5,315 bases of DNA from Holophaga sp. (GTDB taxonomy: Bacteria; Acidobacteriota; Holophagae; Holophagales; Holophagaceae). The stretch covers positions 1-5,315 of the forward strand of contig JAUYES010000657.1 of assembly GCA_030691225.1 (NCBI GenBank). Direction: 5' to 3'. Of the stretch, positions 1 through 5,315 are shown one piece after another (positions within the stretch are counted from its first letter, which is position 1; the number at the start of each line of letters is the position of its first letter). The notes beneath the pieces are model-generated. The model did not search any database, was not told the origin of the DNA, and worked only from the letters and a program-made list of their open reading frames with translations. The position numbers were made by a program, and so were the translations under genes.

Positions 1-1
1 G

Positions 2-211
2 GAAGAAGACGAAGCCAATGATTTGAATTCCGAGGATCTGGAAAATTTGCCAGACACCTTGTACCTACACGTGCCCCTGAAGGCTATCAAGGCACGACCG
101 GAGTTCTGGAAACCCTATGCAAAGCGCCTAGCCGTCTGGGGCATGAAGGCACCTCAGGAAGCCAAAGGCCTAGGTTTCGAGCCCGCGATTCTGATCACCG
201 ACGGACTCTGA
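2..211 (+). CDS. C-terminal end of an unrecognised protein (5' end outside window)
   Basis: The reading frame is open from the first complete codon at base 2 to a TGA at 209-211, giving 69 residues. An in-frame TTG at 23 exists, but the frame is open upstream of it and no Shine-Dalgarno sequence precedes it, so this is best read as the tail of a longer gene. The visible part starts with an acidic stretch (EEDEANDLNSEDLENLPD), followed by a basic, aromatic segment (KAIKARPEFWKPYAKRLAVWG) and a short hydrophobic end (PAILITDGL). No transmembrane segment, signal or catalytic motif is visible, and I do not recognise the family. It converges on the downstream membrane transporter, with 29 bases between the stop codons. 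That it is coding is fairly likely from codon texture and the clean end, but the function is unknown. Confidence 0.6.
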   Translation, partial: EEDEANDLNSEDLENLPDTLYLHVPLKAIKARPEFWKPYAKRLAVWGMKAPQEAKGLGFEPAILITDGL

Positions 212-240
212 TGCTTTCTCGGTGTTCTCCGTGGTGATTC

Positions 241-1560
241 TTATTTCGATTCATCCGAAGGCTGTCGAACGCTCTGCGAGAGTCTGCCCAGCGTAGACCC
301 CGACCAGAACCACAGAGCGGAAAGCCCCATGGCTACGCCCGCCACGGGCAGAGCCATCCACGCCAACAGGGCCGGGGCCCAGGCTCCCAGAAAGTCTCCA
401 CCGCGGTAGATAAAGGTATCGATGAAGGGCTTGGATTTGTATTTCTCATCCGGCCCCAGCGCAATGTAGAGAATCTCGCGAGCGGGGCGATCCACGGCGT
501 AATGTAGGCCGCGGCGCGCCACCTGGAACACCGCCAGGACCGCAAAAACGGGCCAGACCCACAGAGCGCCGAAGCCCGCGATGGTTAGCACTGGGAGGAT
601 GACCAACACGGGCCGAAGGCCGAAGGTCGTAATCAGTCGACTGGTGAAGAACAATTGCGTCACGAGCGTGAGCAGATTCACCCAGAGATCGATCCGCGCA
701 AAGGCCGCAGCGCGCGCCGATTGGCTGGTGAACGCCTTGGCTACGATGGTGCCTTGGGCCATGTAGAGAAACGTTGTGGTAAGTGTGAAGAACAGCATGT
801 AGAGCGCAATTTGAGTAAGGTAGGGCGATTTCCTGATCAGGCGTAACCCCTCCAGCAAGCCAGGGCCCGGCTCTCTGGGGCCGCCAGCCACATCGCCCAA
901 GTGGAAACGTCGCGCTAAGCCCATCACGCATTGCACGGCTAATTCCAGGAAACCGGCTGCTACGAGCACGAGTGCTGCTGGCGTGGCCTTGAAGGGCAGC
1001 ACAAACCCAAAGGCCATGCCTTTGCTGAGCATTTCGGTGAGTCCCGCGCCAACGATCGCGCCCAGGGTTCCACCCATGGCGATGAAACCGAACAGTCGCT
1101 TGCCTTGGTTCTCCTCGAAGAGATCCGCCATGAAGCCCCAGAAAACGCTCACCACGAACAGGTTGTAGACGCTCAGCCACACGTAGAAGGTGTAGCCTAG
1201 CGCCGTGCCGCCATGTCCCGGCAGCAGTTGGAAAAGAGCGAAAAAGATCAGCAGGTTGAGCGCGAAGAACCGGTAAACCAAGGGAATAAACCGTCGTCGT
1301 GGCAGGCGTGAGACCAGGGCGGCGAAGGCTGGATTGGCCAAAAGCATCAGCACCAGGGTGCCGGTCATCAGCCAGGGTAATTTGTCGGCGCCCCGTGCAA
1401 TGCCCATGGCCTCCCGTAATGGGCGCAACAGGTAGTAGCCCAGCATCAGGAAGAAAAAATAGCCGGTGGCCAGCGCCAAGGCTCGCCCCTCGCCAGGAAG
1501 CACCTTCACCAAGCGGGCCAGAAGACTCTTGTCGGCGGGGCTATGCTCGGGAGCGACCAT
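241..1560 (-). CDS. MFS-type transporter related to Npt/TLC nucleotide (ATP/ADP) carriers
   Basis: This is a 439-residue inner-membrane protein with about 11-12 hydrophobic segments, at roughly residues 28-46, 62-82, 92-112, 121-145, 158-176, 188-214, 248-270, 288-308, 315-348 (two) and 388-421 (two). It has a charged central loop at about 215-247. Family-like signatures are YYLLRPLREAMG (42-53) in the first membrane segment, FWGFMADLFEENQGKRLFGFIAMGG (from 140) and a conserved block around 357-393 with RPAREILY, DEKYKSKPFIDT and YRGGD. These resemble bacterial proteins annotated as Npt1/Npt2-like or NTP/NDP-exchange-like carriers. R46/R49 lie where true nucleotide carriers have a key basic residue in helix 1 (from memory, not aligned). 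The protein is shorter than the roughly 500-residue obligate-parasite ADP/ATP translocases, so a nucleotide substrate is not assured. The ATG start at 1558-1560 has GAGGA 4 bases upstream. The gene is divergent from the SDR. Confidence 0.85.
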   Translation of the reverse strand: MVAPEHSPADKSLLARLVKVLPGEGRALALATGYFFFLMLGYYLLRPLREAMGIARGADKLPWLMTGTLVLMLLANPAFAALVSRLPRRRFIPLVYRFFALNLLIFFALFQLLPGHGGTALGYTFYVWLSVYNLFVVSVFWGFMADLFEENQGKRLFGFIAMGGTLGAIVGAGLTEMLSKGMAFGFVLPFKATPAALVLVAAGFLELAVQCVMGLARRFHLGDVAGGPREPGPGLLEGLRLIRKSPYLTQIALYMLFFTLTTTFLYMAQGTIVAKAFTSQSARAAAFARIDLWVNLLTLVTQLFFTSRLITTFGLRPVLVILPVLTIAGFGALWVWPVFAVLAVFQVARRGLHYAVDRPAREILYIALGPDEKYKSKPFIDTFIYRGGDFLGAWAPALLAWMALPVAGVAMGLSALWFWSGSTLGRLSQSVRQPSDESK

Positions 1561-1564
1561 GGAA

Positions 1565-1569
1565 TCCTC
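1565..1569 (-). promoter_or_regulatory. Ribosome binding site of the transporter gene
   Basis: On the minus strand GAGGA lies 4 bases (TTCC) before the ATG at 1560-1558. It supports that ATG as the start of the transporter. Confidence 0.6.
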
Positions 1570-1581
1570 GGGGATCGGGTC

Positions 1582-1611
1582 CTGTCAATGGACTGTCTAC
1601 CCTGTATAGCA
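1582..1611. promoter_or_regulatory. Possible overlapping divergent promoters in the 96-base intergenic region
   Basis: The region 1561-1656 separates two divergent genes and must hold promoters for both unless they lie inside coding sequence. On the plus strand CTGTCA (1582-1587) and TATAGC (1605-1610) are 17 bases apart, each matching 4 of 6 sigma-70 consensus bases; transcription would start near 1617, about 40 bases before the SDR. On the minus strand the same spot reads TGCTATACA (1611-1603), an extended -10 element without a good -35, which would give a leader of about 35 bases for the transporter. Both -10 elements share the same TATA core. The matches are modest, so this is a suggestion only. 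Confidence 0.3.
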
Positions 1612-1647
1612 TTACGAGGTATCATCCAGGGCGCCAATTCCTTTTTT

Positions 1648-1653
1648 GGAGGA
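1648..1653 (+). promoter_or_regulatory. Ribosome binding site that decides the SDR start
   Basis: GGAGGA lies 3 bases before the ATG at 1657. The frame is open further up to an ATG at 1543, but that start lies inside the opposite-strand transporter gene and lacks a comparable site, and starting there would bury the twin-arginine signal. The strong site at 1648 therefore fixes the start at 1657. Confidence 0.75.
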
Positions 1654-1656
1654 ACC

Positions 1657-2769
1657 ATGAAGCTCTCTCGACGTCTTTTCCTGGGGTGCTCTGCCCTTGC
1701 CTTGTTGGCCTGCACTGGCCTGGGAGCGGCTCCGGCCGTGAAGCCTCTGCGCATCCTGATTCTCGGTGGCACGGGTTACCTTGGCCCCGCCACCATCGAG
1801 GCCGCGCAGGCACGGGGCCACAAGATCACGATGTTCAATCGCGGGAAGACGCGCCCCGATCTCTTTCCTGGCGTTGAAAAGCTCCACGGTGATCGTGATC
1901 CCAAAAAGGGGGAAGGCCTGAAGGCCCTGGAAACGGGCGAATGGGATGTGGTCATCGACAACAGCGCTTATTACCCGCGCATGGTGACGGCCTCTGCAGA
2001 ATTGCTGGCCAAACGCTGCAAGCAATACATCATCATCAGCTCCATCTCTGCCTACAAGGAGCCCAGCCCTGTCAATGGTGATGAGAGTGCGCCACTGGCC
2101 ACCATGGCCGATCCCACACTGGAGACCATGGGCAAGACCTATGAAAATTACGGACCCCTGAAGGCGCTTTGTGAGCAGGCTGCGGAGAAGGCCATGCCTG
2201 GCCGCGTTACGGTGATTCGCCCCGGCTACATTGTGGGGCCCGACGATAACAGCGGGCGCTTTACCTACTGGCCGGTGCGGTTCAGCAAGGGTGGCACCAT
2301 TGCCGTACCCGGTTCACCCACCGACCCCATTCAGATCATCGATGTGCGGGATCTGGGGCAATGGCTCGTCAAGCTAGCGGAAACCGGGACGGTGGGTAGC
2401 TTCAATGCCTGTGGGCCAGATAAACCCCTGGCCTGGGGACGCGTCATCAAGGCTTGCCAGAAGCTGAGCCCTTCTGGCACTAAATTGACGTGGCTACCCG
2501 TGGAGTTCATCGCCAAGCAGGAAGGTCTCGGGTTCCCCATTTGGGCACCCTTTGAGGGCGATACGAAGGGTTTCCACACCTGGAGCAACACCAAGGCCAT
2601 TAAGGCTGGGCTGAAGTTCCGTCCGGTGGAAGAGACGGTGAAGGACACCCTGGATTGGTACAAGACCCAGGAGAAAGTGGAAAAGGGTCGCAATAAGTTG
2701 GCTGGTCCCACGTCGGAAGTCGAAGCCAAGGTGCTTGAGTCCTGGAAGCATCTCGCTTCAAAAAAATAG
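1657..2769 (+). CDS. Tat-signal-bearing NAD(P)-dependent epimerase/dehydratase-like extended SDR
   Basis: This is a 370-residue protein of the extended short-chain dehydrogenase/reductase (NAD-dependent epimerase/dehydratase-like) superfamily. Residues 1-25 form an export signal: SRRLFLG (4-10) carries the arginine pair R5-R6 of a Tat signal, followed by a hydrophobic core and LLAC (16-19), a possible lipobox with C19 as lipidation site. Cleavage by signal peptidase I near GAAPA (23-27) is the alternative. The mature domain opens with a Rossmann strand and the glycine motif GGTGYLG (37-43), then a second strand ending FNRGK (60-64). SSISAY (128-133) supplies the catalytic Ser region, and Y165-x-x-x-K169 in YGPLK is the active-site pair. 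IRPGYIVGPDD (187-197), RFTYWP (201-206) and IIDVRDL (227-233) are typical of this SDR subgroup. The substrate is unknown; a nucleotide-sugar or other sugar derivative is only a guess. It runs convergently into the dehydratase gene. Confidence 0.88.
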   Translation: MKLSRRLFLGCSALALLACTGLGAAPAVKPLRILILGGTGYLGPATIEAAQARGHKITMFNRGKTRPDLFPGVEKLHGDRDPKKGEGLKALETGEWDVVIDNSAYYPRMVTASAELLAKRCKQYIIISSISAYKEPSPVNGDESAPLATMADPTLETMGKTYENYGPLKALCEQAAEKAMPGRVTVIRPGYIVGPDDNSGRFTYWPVRFSKGGTIAVPGSPTDPIQIIDVRDLGQWLVKLAETGTVGSFNACGPDKPLAWGRVIKACQKLSPSGTKLTWLPVEFIAKQEGLGFPIWAPFEGDTKGFHTWSNTKAIKAGLKFRPVEETVKDTLDWYKTQEKVEKGRNKLAGPTSEVEAKVLESWKHLASKK

Positions 2770-2774
2770 CCCGA

Positions 2775-3722
2775 TCACCCCATCACGCCATCCACATTCG
2801 ATCCACAAAGGATCAACCCCACCGGGCCTTCGGGTAGGAAGACTCCGGATAGAAGGGCGGCTAGGGCCGTTACCCCACCGGGTTCGGCCACGAGGCGAGC
2901 TTCCTGCCAGAGCCACGATTGGGCATGGGCAATGGCGGCCTCGCTGACCTGAATCACTGGGCGAATATGGCCGCGCAAGAGCTTCCATGGAAGCGCCCCC
3001 AAACTGGGGGCGCCGAGGGAAGTGCGCGTGAGGCCGGAACTGGTGACGAGTGTGGGTGTATCCCAGCGTTGAGATTCAGCCAGCGCCGGGCAATTTTCTG
3101 GTTCAACGGGAACCACTTCCGCAGCACCACCGAACGCTACTTGAAGGCCCGAGGCGAGGCCACCACCGCCCACTGCCACTAGCCATTGGCGAACCCAAGG
3201 CGCCTGATCGGTTAACTCCAGGCCCAGTGTGGCTTGCCCGGCAATGACCTCGGCTTGGTCGTAGGGATGAACCATGGGCAGGTCTGCGGCCTGAGTGAAG
3301 GCGAGGGCCGCTTCAAAGGTGGCGATCATATCGTCGGAAGGTTGGCGCACCTCCGCACCCAGCGCACGCATGCGCGAAAGTTTGGTTTCGGCGGCGCCCT
3401 GAGGCGCGAAGATGACGGCTCGGCGCCCCAGGGCCTGAGCGGCGTGCGCAATGCCTAATCCGTGATTGCCGCCCGTGCAAGCAACCACGGTGGAGGAAGG
3501 TGTGCCCATGACCCCGGCCAGGGCGCCGCGCACTTTGAAGGAGCCGGTCACTTGAAGCAAATCCAGTTTCGCAATCACCGGCAGCACTCCGAAGGGAGTG
3601 GGCACATTAAGGCTGAGGAGCGGTGTCATTCGTAAATGCGATGCCAAGGCCGTGCGCAGGCGCACGAGGCCCTGGCCGGTGAGCGATGAGAGATCGACAT
3701 CGGTTGGGTAGAGCGCATTCAT
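2775..3722 (-). CDS. Threonine/serine dehydratase-like PLP enzyme (fold type II, no ACT domain)
   Basis: This 315-residue enzyme is of the tryptophan-synthase-beta PLP superfamily. It probably deaminates L-threonine to 2-oxobutanoate, the isoleucine precursor, or L-serine to pyruvate. Catalytic K63 sits in TGSFKVRGA (59-67), the substrate loop is CTGGNHG (82-88) where SAGNH or SSGNH is more usual, GGGGL (185-189) is the phosphate-binding loop, VEPE (206-209) follows, AEPGGVTALAALLSG (279-293) is the late core, and CGSN (306-309) sits near the cofactor pyridine. Length fits catabolic-type or short dehydratases. The C-terminal ACT-like regulatory domain of IlvA is absent. The ATG at 3722-3720 overlaps the ilvE stop as ATGA, implying translational coupling, and it has no obvious Shine-Dalgarno of its own. 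A TTG at 3752 would add 10 residues, but its GGAG is only 2 bases away. Serine racemase or a related lyase is an alternative. Confidence 0.82.
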   Translation of the reverse strand: MNALYPTDVDLSSLTGQGLVRLRTALASHLRMTPLLSLNVPTPFGVLPVIAKLDLLQVTGSFKVRGALAGVMGTPSSTVVACTGGNHGLGIAHAAQALGRRAVIFAPQGAAETKLSRMRALGAEVRQPSDDMIATFEAALAFTQAADLPMVHPYDQAEVIAGQATLGLELTDQAPWVRQWLVAVGGGGLASGLQVAFGGAAEVVPVEPENCPALAESQRWDTPTLVTSSGLTRTSLGAPSLGALPWKLLRGHIRPVIQVSEAAIAHAQSWLWQEARLVAEPGGVTALAALLSGVFLPEGPVGLILCGSNVDGVMG

Positions 3723-4606
3723 GCGGTCACAGGTTCTAGGCGTGTTAGCCAAGACTCCGAAAGGTCGACCGCTCCTCGGACCGTGGTCAAGTACCGCCGG
3801 CGCAGATCAAGGGTGATGGCTCCGGCCCTCCAGGTGTGGGCATCCAGCGCGATCAAGGGTGTGATTTCGGCGGAGGTACCCGTGAGAAAAACCTCGTCGG
3901 CTTCCAGCAGTTCTTGGAGAGTCACCGGGCGGGACTCGGCACCTGTGAGTTCCATTACGGTGGCGCGGGTGATCCCGGGCAGCGCATCGGGATGTTCAAC
4001 GGCGGTCACACGGCCGTCCTTGACCAGGAAGACATTTTCACCAGTGGCCTCCACCGCGAAGCCTCGCTCATCCACAAACAGCGCTTCGTCGAAACCCGCC
4101 AAGGTGGCTTGGCGCTTGGCTAGAACGCTGTTGACATACCCGCCGCAAAGCTTGAGTGGAGGAATGGCCTGGGCCGTATTGCGTTGCATGGCGGAGCGAT
4201 GGGCGCGCACGCCTCGGGCCGCAGCCTCGCCCAGGTGATTCTGCCAGGGCAAGGCGGCGACCATAAGGCGAGTGGTGTGACGGTCCACATCCAATCCAAG
4301 AGTTCCTTGCCCATAGAAGGCGAGGGGGCGCAGGTAAGCGTCGCCGAATCCGCTATCGGCAAGCGTATCAATACAGGCCTGGGCGCAGGTCTCCGCATTA
4401 AAGGGCATGCCAAGGGCTTCCGCGCCCCGGGCCATGCGCGCCATGTGGGCCTCCAGTCGAAAAATGGCGGGCCCACGAGGTGTGGCATAGCTGCGAATGC
4501 CTTCGAAGACGCCTAGCCCGTAATGCAGGGCTGGAGCCAAGAGGGAGGTGTGGGCTGCGGAGGCATCGACCAAATGGCCATCCATCCAGATGCGGGGCGT
4601 AGACAT
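3719..4606 (-). CDS. ilvE: Branched-chain amino acid aminotransferase
   Basis: This 295-residue PLP enzyme of fold type IV catalyses the last step of valine, leucine and isoleucine synthesis, transferring the amino group from glutamate to the branched 2-oxo acids in the cytoplasm. LHYGLGVFEGIRSY (27-40) is the family's N-terminal signature. K152 in LKLCGGYVNS (151-160) is the expected Schiff-base lysine; many family members have GNY where this one has GGY. E186 and E190-N191 in VEATGEN, PGITR (210-214) as phosphate loop, and TGTSAEITP (242-250) complete the active site. The length is close to the roughly 300-residue norm. The ATG at 4606-4604 follows AGGAG by 5 bases. A longer open frame back to 4777 overlaps ilvC and reads as low-complexity noise, so it is not used. 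D-amino acid transaminase or aminodeoxychorismate lyase share the fold, but the motifs and the ilvC neighbour favour IlvE. Confidence 0.92.
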   Translation of the reverse strand: MSTPRIWMDGHLVDASAAHTSLLAPALHYGLGVFEGIRSYATPRGPAIFRLEAHMARMARGAEALGMPFNAETCAQACIDTLADSGFGDAYLRPLAFYGQGTLGLDVDRHTTRLMVAALPWQNHLGEAAARGVRAHRSAMQRNTAQAIPPLKLCGGYVNSVLAKRQATLAGFDEALFVDERGFAVEATGENVFLVKDGRVTAVEHPDALPGITRATVMELTGAESRPVTLQELLEADEVFLTGTSAEITPLIALDAHTWRAGAITLDLRRRYLTTVRGAVDLSESWLTRLEPVTA

Positions 4607-4611
4607 GGGAA

Positions 4612-4616
4612 CTCCT
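4612..4616 (-). promoter_or_regulatory. Ribosome binding site of ilvE
   Basis: AGGAG on the minus strand lies 5 bases (TTCCC) before the ilvE ATG at 4606-4604, inside the 13-base gap after the ilvC stop. It rules out the longer upstream frame as the true start. Confidence 0.75.
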
Positions 4617-4619
4617 GGT

Positions 4620-5315
4620 TCAGACGGGAACTTCGACGGGATGGAGGAAGGGCATGCGCTTGCGCAGATGGCGACCCACGTGTTCGAGTGGGTGTTCACG
4701 CTCGATGTGGCGCTGATGTTCAAACCAGGTTCGACCCGACTGGTTCTCTGCGACCCAGGCCTTGGCATAAGTGCCATCCTGAATCTCGGTCAGGATGCGT
4801 CGCATTTCGCGGCGGCTTTCCTCGTTGATCACGCGAGGCCCGCCGGTGTAGTCGCCGTATTCGGCAGTATCAGAAACGCTATAGCGCATGTAGCTAAGGC
4901 CACCGCGATACATCAGATCGACGATCAACTTGAGTTCATGCAGGCACTCGAAATAGGCGACCTCCGGCTGGTAACCGCCTTCCACCAGGGTTTCGAAGCC
5001 TGCTTTCACCAGGGCCGAAACGCCGCCACACAGCACCACTTTTTCGCCAAAGAGATCGGTCTCGGTTTCTTCGGCGAAGGTAGTTTCCAAGACACCTGCC
5101 CGCGTCGCACCCAGAGCCTTGGCATAGGACAACGTGAAGGCCATGGCGTGGCCGCTGGCATCCTGATGAACAGCCACCAGTGCAGGCACGCCGCCGCCTT
5201 CCTGAAAAACCTCGCGCACGCGATGGCCGGGGCTCTTCGGCGCCACCATCACGACATCGACCCCAGCTGGGGGCACGATCAAGTCGTAGCGGATGTTAAA
5301 GCCGTGGGCGAACAT
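4620..5315 (-). CDS. ilvC: Ketol-acid reductoisomerase, class I, 5' end outside window
   Basis: The 231 C-terminal residues of acetohydroxy acid isomeroreductase are present. The enzyme converts 2-acetolactate and 2-aceto-2-hydroxybutanoate with NADPH and Mg2+ into the dihydroxy acids of valine and isoleucine synthesis. Numbering from the window edge, FAHGFNIRY (2-10) carries the conserved His near the active site. DLFGE (D87, E91) and FECLHELK (E123, E127) are the metal-binding acids of the all-helical knotted domain, and [11 protein letters not shown] (145-155) holds the substrate-contacting Ser. [20 protein letters not shown] (205-224) matches the usual C-terminus. A single knotted domain and this end point fit the short class I form (about 330-340 residues), so roughly 105 N-terminal residues with the Rossmann NADPH site lie beyond the edge. 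The ATG at the window edge is internal, not the start. The stop lies 13 bases before ilvE, so the two are probably co-transcribed. Confidence 0.96.
   Translation of the reverse strand: MFAHGFNIRYDLIVPPAGVDVVMVAPKSPGHRVREVFQEGGGVPALVAVHQDASGHAMAFTLSYAKALGATRAGVLETTFAEETETDLFGEKVVLCGGVSALVKAGFETLVEGGYQPEVAYFECLHELKLIVDLMYRGGLSYMRYSVSDTAEYGDYTGGPRVINEESRREMRRILTEIQDGTYAKAWVAENQSGRTWFEHQRHIEREHPLEHVGRHLRKRMPFLHPVEVPV

Noticed and set aside
197..240. Possible terminator between the first partial gene and the transporter (ACCGA/TCGGT and ACGGA/TCCGT inverted repeats)
   Set aside because: Stems are only 5 bp with loops of about 17-22 bases and no T run on either strand.
446..1180. 244-codon minus-strand frame inside the transporter
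   Set aside because: It is an out-of-frame shadow of the membrane protein, with arginine-, glycine- and histidine-rich noise and no ribosome site.
1583..1588. Perfect TTGACA on the minus strand as a -35 box for the transporter
   Set aside because: Seventeen bases downstream the sequence is ATTCCA, which overlaps the start codon and is not a -10 box.
1543..1656. 38-residue N-terminal extension of the SDR
   Set aside because: It starts inside the divergent transporter gene and lacks a good ribosome site. GGAGGA at 1648 and the twin-arginine signal right after 1657 fix the start.
1299..1877. 192-codon plus-strand open frame spanning the transporter's 5' part and the SDR's 5' part
   Set aside because: It overlaps two well-supported genes on both strands. 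Its product is rich in Pro, Arg and Ser with no motif, typical of a shadow frame in GC-rich DNA.
2800..2814. GATCC-acaaa-GGATC hairpin
   Set aside because: It is a 5-bp stem inside the dehydratase coding region with no adjacent T tract; probably chance.
3783..4238. 151-codon plus-strand frame opposite ilvE
   Set aside because: It is antisense to a clear ilvE, and its Ser/Arg-rich composition reflects the reverse complement of ilvE codons.
4607..4777. 57-residue N-terminal extension of ilvE
   Set aside because: It overlaps the ilvC 3' end, shows no family similarity, and the AGGAG site at 4616-4612 points to the ATG at 4606.

Overview
This is a gene-dense chromosomal window from a bacterium, clearly GC-rich (roughly 60% by eye). 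It holds five protein genes plus the tail of a sixth. There is no sign of phage, insertion sequence, CRISPR, tRNA or rRNA. The organism cannot be fixed from the sequence alone. A Tat-type signal on a sugar-epimerase-like SDR, an Npt/TLC-type carrier of the major facilitator fold and the ilvC-ilvE pairing would suit an Acidobacteriota (Holophaga/Geothrix-like) or another GC-rich Gram-negative soil or sludge bacterium. That placement is a weak inference.

Layout. Bases 2-211 (+) are the C-terminal end of an unrecognised protein that begins before the window. It converges on a 439-residue polytopic membrane protein at 241-1560 (-), related to the nucleotide (ATP/ADP) carrier-like transporters. 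A 96-base divergent intergenic region (1561-1656) separates the transporter from a 370-residue NAD(P)-binding extended SDR at 1657-2769 (+). That SDR carries an N-terminal twin-arginine signal with a possible lipobox. The SDR converges, with only 5 bases between stop codons, on a three-gene minus-strand cluster read from right to left: ilvC (ketol-acid reductoisomerase, 5' end outside the window), ilvE (branched-chain aminotransferase) and a short threonine/serine dehydratase (2775-3722).

The minus-strand cluster makes biochemical sense as a unit of isoleucine/valine biosynthesis. The dehydratase can supply 2-oxobutanoate from threonine, IlvC carries out the isomerisation-reduction of the acetohydroxy acids, and IlvE performs the final transamination. 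Spacing is operon-like: 13 bases between ilvC and ilvE with an AGGAG site, and an ATGA stop/start overlap between ilvE and the dehydratase. The dehydratase lacks the C-terminal ACT-like regulatory domain of classical IlvA.

Nothing here looks like a wholly new system. The most notable points are the apparently exported, cofactor-binding SDR, the carrier divergently paired with it, and the ACT-less dehydratase coupled to ilvE. Essentially all sequence is accounted for by genes; no gene-free stretch exceeds 100 bases.
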